Source of the DNA: Kribbia dieselivorans NBRC 106261
GTDB taxonomy: Bacteria > Actinomycetota > Actinomycetes > Actinomycetales > Dermatophilaceae
DNA: 37,181 nucleotides
Direction of reading: 5' to 3'
Assembly: GCF_001552435.1 (NCBI RefSeq)
Contig: NZ_BCRE01000087.1
Location: 1-37,181 of the forward strand
Made by a program: the position numbers and the translations under genes
Notes under the pieces: generated by a model
The model's database searches: none
Seen by the model: only the letters and a program-made list of their open reading frames with translations
Told to the model about the DNA's origin: nothing
Part shown: piece after piece, positions 8,263-15,547 of the stretch
Position numbering within the stretch: position 1 is the stretch's first letter
Layout of the letters: every line of letters starts with the position of its first letter

Positions 8263-9315
8263 ATGGTGCGTCGGCTGCGGATCGCCGTGGTGGGGGCCGG
8301 CCATGTGGGCTGCCACTTGGGCGGGCGCCTCAGCCAGGTCGCCGACGTCTCGCTCATCGGCCGTCCGCGGGTCATCGACCCCATCCGCCGGGACGGGCTG
8401 ACCCTGACCGGTGGCGGTCGCCCGCCGCTGCACGTGGCGCCCGCGCAGGTCACCGCGACGACAGAGGGCTCGGCGGTGGGTGGCGCCGATCTGGTGCTGC
8501 TGACGACGAAGACGACCGCCACCGGTGCGGCGGTCCGCGAGGTGGCGCCCCACCTGCCCACGGACGCGGTGATCGTCACGTTCCAGAACGGGCTGCGCAA
8601 CGGGACCCTGATCAACGACGCGCTGCTCGAGGTCTTCCCCTCGGCGGCCTCCCGCCCACTTGTCCTCGAGGGGATGATCCCGTACAACGTCGCGCAGACG
8701 GCGGCCACGACCTTCCACCAGGCCTCCGCCGGGGTGTTGGTCGTGCGTGACCACCCCCGCGCCGACCCCTTCCTCCAGGCTGCACGAGACTCCGGTCTGG
8801 CCATCCAGCCGCGGGCCGACATGGACGGGATCATCGCGGCCAAGCTGCTGCTCAACCTCAACAACGCCGTGCACGCGCTCTCGGGGCTGTCGCTGATCGA
8901 GGAGTTGCGCGATCGCGACCTGCGCCGCGTCAGTGCGCTGTGCATCGAGGAGGCGTTGGCCGTCTTCCACCGCGCCGGGATTCGGCCGAGTTGGCTGACC
9001 GGGTTGCCGCCGAAGTCCATTCCGTCGCTGCTGCGCTCCCCCACGCCGGTGTTCGCGTCGCTGGCGCGGCAGGTGCTGCAGGTGGACGTGCATGCCACGA
9101 CGTCGATGGCCGACGACTTCGCCCGCGGGGTACCCACGGAGATCGGGGAACTGCAGGGTCGGATCGTCGATCTCGGTCGCGCCCACGGCGTCCCGACCCC
9201 GGTCTGTGCGCGGATCGTCGATCTGGTGCGCAGTGTCGAGGCGTCACCTCCGCCGCACGAACGGTGGAGCGGCGCACGCCTCCTGACCGCGGTGAGCGCG
9301 AGGATGAGTGCATGA
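8263..9315 (+). CDS. Ketopantoate reductase-like oxidoreductase (PanE/ApbA family)
   Basis: A 350-residue NAD(P)H-dependent reductase of the PanE/ApbA family, whose characterised members reduce 2-dehydropantoate to pantoate for coenzyme A synthesis. The N-terminal Rossmann motif GAGHVG (11-16) and the central AAKLLLNLNNAVHAL segment, with the conserved catalytic-Lys and Asn pattern, are visible. The C-terminal helical domain is present. The ATG at 8263 has GGGAG upstream; an open frame beginning at 8197 adds only unlike residues. The stop overlaps the start of the phosphatase gene by 4 nt. Many family members act on other 2-oxo acids, so the substrate is uncertain. Confidence 0.82.
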   Translation: MVRRLRIAVVGAGHVGCHLGGRLSQVADVSLIGRPRVIDPIRRDGLTLTGGGRPPLHVAPAQVTATTEGSAVGGADLVLLTTKTTATGAAVREVAPHLPTDAVIVTFQNGLRNGTLINDALLEVFPSAASRPLVLEGMIPYNVAQTAATTFHQASAGVLVVRDHPRADPFLQAARDSGLAIQPRADMDGIIAAKLLLNLNNAVHALSGLSLIEELRDRDLRRVSALCIEEALAVFHRAGIRPSWLTGLPPKSIPSLLRSPTPVFASLARQVLQVDVHATTSMADDFARGVPTEIGELQGRIVDLGRAHGVPTPVCARIVDLVRSVEASPPPHERWSGARLLTAVSARMSA

Positions 9316-9851
9316 GCACCCCTGCATACCGCATCCACGTCGTCTGCACCGGCAACATCTGCCGTTCCCCGATGGGGGAGTTCCTGCTGCAGGAGGCCTT
9401 CGACGACGCTGGGCTCGGTGACCTGGTCGCGGTCGACTCCTCCGGCACGACGGCGTGGGAGGAGGGCAACCCGGCCGACCCGCGCACGCTGGCCGCGCTC
9501 GCCCGCAACGGGCACCACGCCATCACGGATCGCAGTCACGTCGCCCGCGTCTTCGACCGCACCTGGTTCGGTGATCTGGATCTGGTGCTCGCCGCCGACG
9601 AGGGGCACTACGCGACCCTGCGGCGGTTGGCGCCGACCCCGGGGGACCGGGACAAGGTGGCGATGTTCCGCAGTTTCGAGCCGGGGCTGCCGGTGGGCCG
9701 CCAGTCGATGGACGACCCGTGGTACGGCGACGACGCCGCGTTCGACCGGACCTACGCCGAGATCAGCGCTGCGGTGCCCGGGGTCGTCGAGTTCGTGCGG
9801 GCGGCTCTGGACGTGCCGGGCCCCGACGCTCCGCCGGTGCCCGAGCGCTGA
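9312..9851 (+). CDS. Low-molecular-weight protein tyrosine phosphatase
   Basis: A 179-residue cytoplasmic or secreted phosphatase of the LMW-PTP family. The P-loop VCTGNICRS near the N-terminus gives the CX5R signature (Cys12, Arg18), and the general-acid region appears later as DDPWYG. The start overlaps the upstream reductase (ATGA), so the two are co-translated. The length is close to the actinobacterial PtpA type. The C-terminus is extended by a Pro-rich tail. Its target cannot be inferred from context. Confidence 0.92.
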   Translation: MSTPAYRIHVVCTGNICRSPMGEFLLQEAFDDAGLGDLVAVDSSGTTAWEEGNPADPRTLAALARNGHHAITDRSHVARVFDRTWFGDLDLVLAADEGHYATLRRLAPTPGDRDKVAMFRSFEPGLPVGRQSMDDPWYGDDAAFDRTYAEISAAVPGVVEFVRAALDVPGPDAPPVPER

Positions 9852-9902
9852 CCCGCTTCGCCGCCCCCTCCCCCGCTCCCCGCGTCCCCCGCGGTTCGCC
9901 TC

Positions 9903-9956
9903 CCCCACGGTTCGAGGTAATAGGGACCGTTACAGCGGTCGCTAATACCTCGAACC
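9903..9956. repeat. 54-bp hairpin repeat, copy 1
   Basis: This is the first of two identical 54-bp units. Within it, 9909-9929 pairs with 9936-9956 (21-bp arms, 2 mismatches) around the 6-nt loop TTACAG. It lies between the convergent phosphatase (+) and membrane protein (-) genes, where it could act as a bidirectional terminator. There is no U-run. The next copy follows after 9 nt. Confidence 0.85.
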
Positions 9957-9965
9957 AACTGGGGA

Positions 9966-10019
9966 CCCCACGGTTCGAGGTAATAGGGACCGTTACAGCG
10001 GTCGCTAATACCTCGAACC
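9966..10019. repeat. 54-bp hairpin repeat, copy 2
   Basis: This is an exact duplicate of the preceding unit with a 63-bp period; the stem-loop occupies 9972-10019. Two identical long hairpins side by side could pair within or between copies. They are followed by a run of GGGGCGG-type repeats up to the stop of the gene at 10063. Confidence 0.85.
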
Positions 10020-10062
10020 GGCGCGGGGCGGGGCGGCCGGGGCGGGGCGGCCGGGGCGGGAC

Positions 10063-11010
10063 TCAGCCTCGAAGGGCGCGCTGAATGACGTCGAGCCACG
10101 GGTGGACGTCGGCCTTGGCAGCCGCAGACCCGGCGGCCGACTGGGGCGTCGGGCCGAGGTCGAGCGGGTTGTCCGAGGCCGGAGCCCGGCCACGACGTGA
10201 GCCGTCGGTGGTCGCGGACTCGTCCGCACGCAACTCCGCCAATTCGGCCGCGAGAACCTCGTAGGCCGCCTGCCGCTCGGCCGGGGTGGTCGCGTTCTCG
10301 TTGAGGTACGTCAACGACTTGAGCACCCGCTGCGTCGTCGCCTGCTCGGCCGGCGAGACCCGGTCCCGGTTGATGGAGGTCGAGTGGATCTCGGCCTCCT
10401 CGAGGGCCTGGGCGAAGTGGGCGACGGCCACCGCGTACTCCGACTGGCGCGCCGGCTTCCAGGCGGGCGGACCCGCGTCGCGCAGCCGGTCGCAGGCGAA
10501 CATCGCGTCGAGCGCGGCCGAGGTGTAGGGGTCGGTGACGTCGGCCATGACCGGGTGGGCCACGCGCCGGTCGGTCATGTCGAAGTAGTCGAGCAGGCGT
10601 GTGGTCAACTCGCGATTGCGGGCAACGAGGCCCTCCCAGTCGTGGGGCAGCCCGGCCGTGGTGCGCCAGTGCCCGAGCGACCCGAGCCGCGGCACGGCCT
10701 GGGCGACCGTCCTGGCGCGGCGGGTGACCGGTTCGGAGGTCACGAGCAGGGCCACCGCGAGGACCGCCCAGGCGCTGAAGACGAACCACCCGTAGAAGAG
10801 GAGCAGTGCGACGGTGACCGGGTGGTGCAGCCCGAAGACGAGGAACGTCGGGAAGGCCGCGATCGCTGCTCCGACGTGCGCTGCACCAGCGGCGACCCGC
10901 CGACGCACGTCCCCGGCCTCGCCGCGCAGGTGTCGCCATGACGTCCAGCCGAGCGCTGCCAAACCCATACCGAACCCGGCACAGCCGAGCCAGATCAACA
11001 GAGTGATCAT
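10063..11010 (-). CDS. Hypothetical membrane protein
   Basis: I do not recognise a family. The 315-residue product begins with a hydrophobic span (MITLLIWLGCAGFGMGLAAL), then has two further spans around residues 45-90. A long hydrophilic, mostly helical cytoplasmic region follows, rich in Ala, Glu and Arg, with a low-complexity stretch near residues 275-300. The ATG at 11010 is preceded by a good AAGGA ribosome binding site, which decides the start; an open frame running to 11079 is rejected. The gene is divergent from purB and convergent with the phosphatase gene. Confidence 0.75.
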   Translation of the reverse strand: MITLLIWLGCAGFGMGLAALGWTSWRHLRGEAGDVRRRVAAGAAHVGAAIAAFPTFLVFGLHHPVTVALLLFYGWFVFSAWAVLAVALLVTSEPVTRRARTVAQAVPRLGSLGHWRTTAGLPHDWEGLVARNRELTTRLLDYFDMTDRRVAHPVMADVTDPYTSAALDAMFACDRLRDAGPPAWKPARQSEYAVAVAHFAQALEEAEIHSTSINRDRVSPAEQATTQRVLKSLTYLNENATTPAERQAAYEVLAAELAELRADESATTDGSRRGRAPASDNPLDLGPTPQSAAGSAAAKADVHPWLDVIQRALRG

Positions 11011-11029
11011 GACCGTCCTTCGAATCGCG

Positions 11030-11049
11030 TTGGTACTCCTGTGTACCAA
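11030..11049. promoter_or_regulatory. Operator-like inverted repeat
   Basis: TTGGTAC (11030-11036) and GTACCAA (11043-11049) form a perfect 7-bp dyad with a 6-bp centre. It lies 20 nt upstream of the membrane-protein start on the minus strand and about 108 bp from purB. It is probably a regulator site; the regulator is unknown. Confidence 0.4.
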
Positions 11050-11156
11050 ACGTCCGGGCCCGGAAAACAATCCCACCACGACGATCCCGGGAAGAAATCA
11101 GGGACGACCCCGAGCCGACACCGGGGCTGTCGGTGACCCCTGCAAGAATGCCGGTC

Positions 11157-12566
11157 ATGGCTTCTCTGGCTGACGTCACTCCTCCGATCGCCCTCGGCGC
11201 CCTCGATGGTCGCTACCGCGGGCCCGTCTCGCCGCTCGTCGACTTCCTCTCCGAGCCGGCCCTGAACCGCATGCGGGTCCACGTCGAGATCGAGTGGCTC
11301 ATCCACCTGACCGACCACGGCGTCGTGCCGGGCGTGCGGTCGCTGACCGACGACGAGAAGGCCGCCCTGCGCCGCATCGTCGACGACTTCGGCGCTGCCG
11401 AGATCGCCGAGATGGCCGAGACCGAGAAGGTCACCCAGCACGACGTCAAGGCGGTCGAGTACTTCCTCAAGAAGCGGTTGACGCAGATCGCGCCCGCGCC
11501 GGCCGACGCGGGTCTGGCCGAGCTGATCCACTTCTGCTGCACGAGTGAGGACATCAACAACCTCGCCTACGCCCTCATGGTCCAGGGCGCGGTGCGCGAG
11601 GTGTGGCTGCCGAAGGCGACCGAGATCGTCGAGCAACTCGCGACCATGGCCTCCGATCTGCGCTCCGTGCCGTTGCTGGCGCACACCCACGGCCAGCCGG
11701 CCACGCCCACGACCATGGGCAAGGAGTTGGCCGTGCTCGCGCGACGCCTCCAGCGCCAGCTCGCACGCGTCGGTGAGGCCGAGTTCCTCGGCAAGCTCAA
11801 CGGCGCGACCGGCACGTACGGGGCGCACCTGGCGGCCGTGCCCGGCGCCGACTGGCAGCAGATCAGCGAGGCGTTCGTCGAGGGCCTCGGCCTGACGTGG
11901 AACCCGCTGACCACCCAGATCGAGAGCCACGACTGGCAGGCCGAGCTGTACTCCGACGTCGCCCGGTTCAACCGCATCCTGCACAACCTCTGCACGGACA
12001 CGTGGACCTACATCTCGATGGGGTACTTCGCGCAGGTGCGTGGCCAGGGCACCGTCGGGTCGTCGACGATGCCGCACAAGGTCAACCCGATCCGGTTCGA
12101 GAACGCCGAGGCCAACCTCGAGGTCTCCAACGCGCTGCTCGACGTGCTCGCCACGACCCTGGTGCAGTCGCGCCTGCAGCGTGACCTCACCGACTCCTCG
12201 ATGCAGCGCAACATCGGAGTCGCGCTCGGTCACTCGATCCTTGCGCTCGACAATGTCGGTCGCGGCCTGGCCGGGCTCGACGCGGTCCCCGAGGCGATGG
12301 CCGCCGACCTGGACGCGAACTGGGAGGTGCTCGGCGAGCCGGTGCAGTCGGCGATGCGGGCGCTGGGCGCGCAGGGGGTGCCGGGCATGGAGGAGCCGTA
12401 CGAGCGGCTCAAGGAGCTCACGCGCGGTCGCCGCATCGGTCAGGCCGATCTCGTCGCGTTCATCGCGGGTCTGGGACTGCCCGCCGACGTCGAGGCGCGG
12501 CTGAGCGCGCTGACGCCGGCGACGTACATCGGGCTGGCTCCCGACCTGGTCGACCACCTGAACTGA
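11157..12566 (+). CDS. purB: Adenylosuccinate lyase
   Basis: PurB cleaves SAICAR to AICAR and adenylosuccinate to AMP in purine synthesis, as a cytoplasmic homotetramer. The 469-residue protein shows the fumarase/aspartase-superfamily signature GSSTMPHKVNPIRFE. It also has the catalytic-His region AHTHGQPATPTTMGKE and the opening APPIALGALDGRY-type segment, here PPIALGALDGRY. The ATG at 11157 was preferred over upstream candidates (11133, 11148) because homologues start close to this point. No clear ribosome binding site is visible, and an AAGAAT -10-like box 7 nt before the ATG would allow a leaderless mRNA. Confidence 0.95.
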   Translation: MASLADVTPPIALGALDGRYRGPVSPLVDFLSEPALNRMRVHVEIEWLIHLTDHGVVPGVRSLTDDEKAALRRIVDDFGAAEIAEMAETEKVTQHDVKAVEYFLKKRLTQIAPAPADAGLAELIHFCCTSEDINNLAYALMVQGAVREVWLPKATEIVEQLATMASDLRSVPLLAHTHGQPATPTTMGKELAVLARRLQRQLARVGEAEFLGKLNGATGTYGAHLAAVPGADWQQISEAFVEGLGLTWNPLTTQIESHDWQAELYSDVARFNRILHNLCTDTWTYISMGYFAQVRGQGTVGSSTMPHKVNPIRFENAEANLEVSNALLDVLATTLVQSRLQRDLTDSSMQRNIGVALGHSILALDNVGRGLAGLDAVPEAMAADLDANWEVLGEPVQSAMRALGAQGVPGMEEPYERLKELTRGRRIGQADLVAFIAGLGLPADVEARLSALTPATYIGLAPDLVDHLN

Positions 12567-12572
12567 GGGCCG

Positions 12573-12615
12573 TCACCGGTTCTTCTCCCCACCCGACGGG
12601 GAGTCGAACCGGTGA
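12573..12615 (+). terminator. Terminator hairpin after purB
   Basis: 18-nt arms at 12573-12590 and 12598-12615 match except for two adjacent positions, around a 7-nt loop. The hairpin starts 6 nt after the purB stop. No U-tract follows, as is usual in this window. Confidence 0.7.
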
Positions 12616-12710
12616 TGCCTCAGGGTCGTCCCCCACTGTGCGGAACGCGGCGCGGGCGTACGCTCGTTGGAGTCAGAGAAGACCGCAGCGACCACACCAC
12701 TGGGGGAAAC

Positions 12711-13793
12711 ATGAGCTCGACCACCACCCGCCGACTGGCCTTCGGCGTCATCAGCCTGACTGCTGCCGCGGCGCTTGCGGCCTGTGGCACGAGCACGACG
12801 GGCACGTCGAGTTCGGTCGGCGCTCCGGAGAAGCCCGCCGTCGGCGCCAACGTCAGCGACCCGCAGACGTTCACCACGAACATCGCCACCGCCGTCGGTG
12901 AGCAGAAGAGCGTGCACCTCAACGTCAGCCTGCCGAACGTGCCGCTGGGCACGATGGGCGCCATGGCCCCGTCCGCATCGGGCTCCTCGACGTCGTCGAA
13001 CTCCTCGAGCACCGCTCCGACCACGGGTGAGCTGACCATCACCGGCGACATCGACTTCGGCAACAGCCAGCAGGCCAAGGTCACCCTCACGTCGTCCACC
13101 GAGCCCAAGCTCGCCTCGGAGGCGCGGCTCGTCGACGGTGTCGCCTACGTGCGCGTCGGGGAGTTGACCCAGGGCAAGTTCATCAAGCTCGACTCCGCCC
13201 AGGCGAAGTCCGAGATGGGCATGACCGACCGCCTGCCCACGCAGAAGGACTTCGACGAGGCCTTGACGGCTCTGTCGAAGGACGTCAAGACGGTGACGTA
13301 CCGCGGTGACGAGAACATCACCGACATCGGCACGTGCGCGCACTACACCGTGACCGCCGGCAGCGCCCACTTCGAGAAGTTCGTCGAGGGCAAGGCCGAG
13401 CAGATGCGCACCGAGCACAAGAGCGGCAAGGGTGACCAGGACATGCCCGAGGTGTTCAAGCGCGGCGACGAGGTCGACGGCAACGGCACCCACCACGGGC
13501 CGGGCGGCGCCGACAAGGGCCGCAGCGACAAGGGCAGCAGCGCCACGCACGAGGCGAGCTTCGACCTCTGGCTCGACAACTCCTCGCTGCCCTGCCAGGT
13601 CACCATCAAGGACGGCAAGGACACCGCCACCATGACGGCCTCCAAGTGGGGCGAGGACGTCAAGGTCGAGGTGCCGGCCGCGGGTGACGTCACCGATCTG
13701 TCCCAGTTCTCGAAGATGTTCGAAAGCGAGCACGGCGGCACGGACCACGGCACCATGATGGACCGCGGTTCCAGCGCCGACTCGGGCGCCTGA
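12711..13793 (+). CDS. LppX/LprG-like lipoprotein (tentative)
   Basis: A 360-residue exported lipoprotein. The signal peptide (residues 1-24) ends in a lipobox LAAC with Cys25 as the predicted acylation site. The mature part has the alternating strands and spacing seen in LolA-like actinobacterial lipoproteins of the LppX/LprAFG type, such as a GELTITGDIDF strand and VDGVAYVRVGELTQGKFIKLD. That assignment is tentative. Ser/Thr-rich linkers occupy about residues 25-45 and 85-105, and His/Gly-rich patches occur near 260 and the C-terminus. GGGGGA before the ATG at 12711 decides the start. The gene is flanked by strong hairpins on both sides, so it is monocistronic. Confidence 0.75.
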   Translation: MSSTTTRRLAFGVISLTAAAALAACGTSTTGTSSSVGAPEKPAVGANVSDPQTFTTNIATAVGEQKSVHLNVSLPNVPLGTMGAMAPSASGSSTSSNSSSTAPTTGELTITGDIDFGNSQQAKVTLTSSTEPKLASEARLVDGVAYVRVGELTQGKFIKLDSAQAKSEMGMTDRLPTQKDFDEALTALSKDVKTVTYRGDENITDIGTCAHYTVTAGSAHFEKFVEGKAEQMRTEHKSGKGDQDMPEVFKRGDEVDGNGTHHGPGGADKGRSDKGSSATHEASFDLWLDNSSLPCQVTIKDGKDTATMTASKWGEDVKVEVPAAGDVTDLSQFSKMFESEHGGTDHGTMMDRGSSADSGA

Positions 13794-13812
13794 TCCGCGC
13801 CACCCACCTCCG

Positions 13813-13872
13813 CCGAGTGATGGATCCGCGTGGCCTATCTACCCCGATAGGCCACGCGGATCCATCACTCGG
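13813..13872 (+). terminator. 27-bp perfect-stem hairpin
   Basis: Arms 13813-13839 and 13846-13872 are perfectly complementary over 27 bp with a 6-nt loop (TACCCC). It lies 20 nt after the lipoprotein stop and 70 nt before the oxidoreductase gene. It is most likely the lipoprotein terminator; the stem is unusually long for one. Confidence 0.75.
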
Positions 13873-13942
13873 GTGGGGGTGGGAATGATGCCGGCCCTCG
13901 GCTCGTTGGATGAAACATCAACCATCTAGGCGAGGATTCATC

Positions 13943-14584
13943 ATGCGCGTCGGCATCATCGGAGCAACCGGCATGGCCGGATCGGACATCTACCGCGAGG
14001 CGGTCAGCCGCGGCCACGAGGTGACGGCGATCGTCCGCAACGGTGAGCGAGCCACCGCCGAACTCGGGTCCGGGGCCCAGGTGCTCGCGCGCGACGCCTT
14101 CACCCTGACCGCCGACGACGTGGCCGGGTTCGATGTCCTCGTCAACGCGTTCGCCATCGCCCCCGACGACGCGCATCGGCACGTCGACCTCGCGCAGCAC
14201 CTCGTCTCGATTGCCGGAGCGTCGTCGCCTCGCCTGGTCTTCATCCTCGGGGGTGGGTCGCTGTTCTCCGGTGAGGACAAGCACCTCCACGTCGAGGACA
14301 TCCGGAAGATGCCGGGCGCTGAGGCGTGGGTCAACATCCCGGTGCAGCAGCTCAAGGAGCTCGAGTACCTGCGCACTGTCGAGGACGTCACCTGGGTGGG
14401 CGTCTCGCCGCAGGCGATGTTTGCGGCCGGCCCGGCCACGACGCCGAAACTCGGCACCGACGAGATCATGCTCGCCGCCGACGGTCAGTCGCACACGTCT
14501 TCGGGCACCCTGGCCATTGCCGTGCTCGACGAGATCGAGAACCCGGCCCACCAGAACACCCGCTTCACCGTCAGCGACGCCTGA
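13943..14584 (+). CDS. NAD(P)H-binding oxidoreductase (atypical SDR, YwnB-like)
   Basis: A 213-residue single-domain Rossmann protein of the NAD(P)-binding atypical short-chain dehydrogenase group (NmrA/YwnB/YhfK-like). The dinucleotide motif GATGMAGSDI is at the N-terminus, followed by EVTAIVRN, as in that group. The middle has LVFILGGGSLF, and the C-terminal part carries the LAADGQSHTSSGTLAIAVLDEIENP pattern typical of these proteins. GAGG lies 8 nt before the ATG at 13943. The substrate is unknown; relatives are often annotated as stress-related quinone or flavin reductases. It stands alone between hairpins. Confidence 0.82.
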   Translation: MRVGIIGATGMAGSDIYREAVSRGHEVTAIVRNGERATAELGSGAQVLARDAFTLTADDVAGFDVLVNAFAIAPDDAHRHVDLAQHLVSIAGASSPRLVFILGGGSLFSGEDKHLHVEDIRKMPGAEAWVNIPVQQLKELEYLRTVEDVTWVGVSPQAMFAAGPATTPKLGTDEIMLAADGQSHTSSGTLAIAVLDEIENPAHQNTRFTVSDA

Positions 14585-14605
14585 GGCTTCCCCGCCGGCG
14601 GTCAG

Positions 14606-14671
14606 CACCAACGCCCGGTCCACACCAACGCCCGGTCCACACCAACGCCCGGTCAACACCAACGCCCGGTC
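14606..14671 (+). repeat. Four tandem 17-bp repeats
   Basis: CACCAACGCCCGGTC occurs at 14606, 14623, 14640 and 14657 with a 17-bp period. Each copy is also the left arm of the hairpin whose single right arm is at 14684-14698. The array lies in the 375-bp gap 14585-14959; apart from this array, the 16-bp repeats and the CsoR operator I see no gene or other feature in that gap. Confidence 0.9.
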
Positions 14672-14698
14672 ATCGACATCGATGGCCGGGCGTTGGTG
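14657..14698 (+). terminator. Terminator-like hairpin with amplified left arm
   Basis: The last tandem unit plus ATCGA (14657-14676) pairs with 14679-14698 over 20 bp with one mismatch and a minimal loop. It lies 72 nt after the oxidoreductase stop and is its probable terminator. Confidence 0.65.
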
Positions 14699-14819
14699 CG
14701 TCCGCTCGTCTCTGCACCGTGCCTGGCCGCCCCGCCGACTTTGCTCACCGTACGTGACCTTGGCCCCCACTCCGGGGTGCGCACCAGTGACGCAACCTGA
14801 GCAGAGTGCCGGGTACGAG

Positions 14820-14875
14820 CACTCCACCACGCGGGCACTCCACCACGCGAACACTCCACCACGCGAACACTCCAC
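14820..14875 (+). repeat. 16-bp tandem repeats upstream of the csoR operator
   Basis: CACTCCACCACGCGAA-type units start at 14820 (with GG in place of AA), 14836 and 14852, followed by a half unit at 14868. The array ends 11 bp before the CsoR operator. Its regular spacing resembles protein-binding iterons but it may be simple slippage. Confidence 0.85.
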
Positions 14876-14885
14876 ACTCATCGGA

Positions 14886-14901
14886 ATACCCCAAGGGGGT
14901 A
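14886..14901. promoter_or_regulatory. CsoR operator
   Basis: ATACCCCAAGGGGGTA is the G-tract/C-tract near-palindrome typical of CsoR operators. It lies 58 nt before the csoR ATG and next to a TACGCT -10-like hexamer (14900-14905). Apo-CsoR is expected to repress here, with Cu(I) releasing it. Confidence 0.85.
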
Positions 14902-14959
14902 CGCTGTTGTGCGGATCGACAGCAACGACCACCCCGCGCGAACAGCCCAGGAGGACCCC

Positions 14960-15283
14960 ATGACCGATACCGTCACCACGGGCGCGGCGACCACGAAGGC
15001 CGCCCGCGGCTACACCGGCTCCAAGGACGACTACCTCAAGCGCCTCGCACGCATCGAGGGCCAGGTCCGCGGCATCAAGCGCATGGTCGAGGAGGACACG
15101 TACTGCATCGACATCCTCACTCAGGTCAGCGCCGTGACCAAGGCATTGCAGGCGGTCTCCCTCGGACTGCTTGAGGACCACGTCGGCCACTGCGTCGTCA
15201 ACGCCGCCAAGGAGTCCGACGAGGCCGGCACCGAGAAGGTCCGCGAGGCCGCCGACGCCATCGCCCGCCTCGTGCGCAGCTGA
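14960..15283 (+). CDS. csoR: Copper-sensing transcriptional repressor
   Basis: A 107-residue all-helical CsoR/RcnR-family repressor that releases DNA on binding Cu(I). The copper ligands are in place: Cys49, His74 and Cys78, with the same 25- and 4-residue spacing as Cys36/His61/Cys65 of the M. tuberculosis protein. The core LKRLARIEGQVRGIKRMVEEDTYC is characteristic (split as LKRLARIEGQ and VRGIKRMVEED around Cys49). The ATG at 14960 follows a strong AGGAGGA ribosome binding site; upstream in-frame codons run into the operator region and are rejected. It is the first gene of csoR-copZ-copA and should be autoregulated through 14886-14901. Confidence 0.95.
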   Translation: MTDTVTTGAATTKAARGYTGSKDDYLKRLARIEGQVRGIKRMVEEDTYCIDILTQVSAVTKALQAVSLGLLEDHVGHCVVNAAKESDEAGTEKVREAADAIARLVRS

Positions 15284-15328
15284 TCACCCCCCCCCAGACC
15301 CCAACCGCAACACCCAAGGAGACACCCC

Positions 15329-15547
15329 ATGTCCACCACCGCCATCACTGTCACCGGCATGACCTGCGGCCACTGCACCGCCTCCGTCACCGAGGAGCTC
15401 AAGACGATCCCGGGTGTCACCGACGTCGCGATCGACCTCGTCAAGGGCGGCGACTCCCCCGTGACGATCACCTCCGACGCCGAGCTGAGCCAGGACGCCA
15501 TCACCGACGCGGTCACCGAGGCCGGCTACACGGTGACCTTCGCCTGA
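15329..15547 (+). CDS. copZ: Copper chaperone (heavy-metal-associated domain)
   Basis: A 72-residue single HMA-domain protein with the metal-binding motif GMTCGHC (Cys13, Cys16). It is expected to carry Cu(I) in the cytoplasm and hand it to CopA or CsoR. AAGGAG precedes the ATG. Its TGA shares one base with the copA ATG (TGATG), so the chaperone and pump are translationally coupled. Confidence 0.95.
   Translation: MSTTAITVTGMTCGHCTASVTEELKTIPGVTDVAIDLVKGGDSPVTITSDAELSQDAITDAVTEAGYTVTFA

Noticed and set aside
9909-10019. tRNA or attachment-site remnant (GGTTCGA resembles a T-arm)
   Set aside because: The match is confined to a few bases of a longer palindrome; no acceptor, D or anticodon stems can be drawn and no integrase is present.
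14606-14875. CRISPR-like short regular repeats
   Set aside because: The 17- and 16-bp units are directly tandem with no spacers of CRISPR length and no cas genes nearby.
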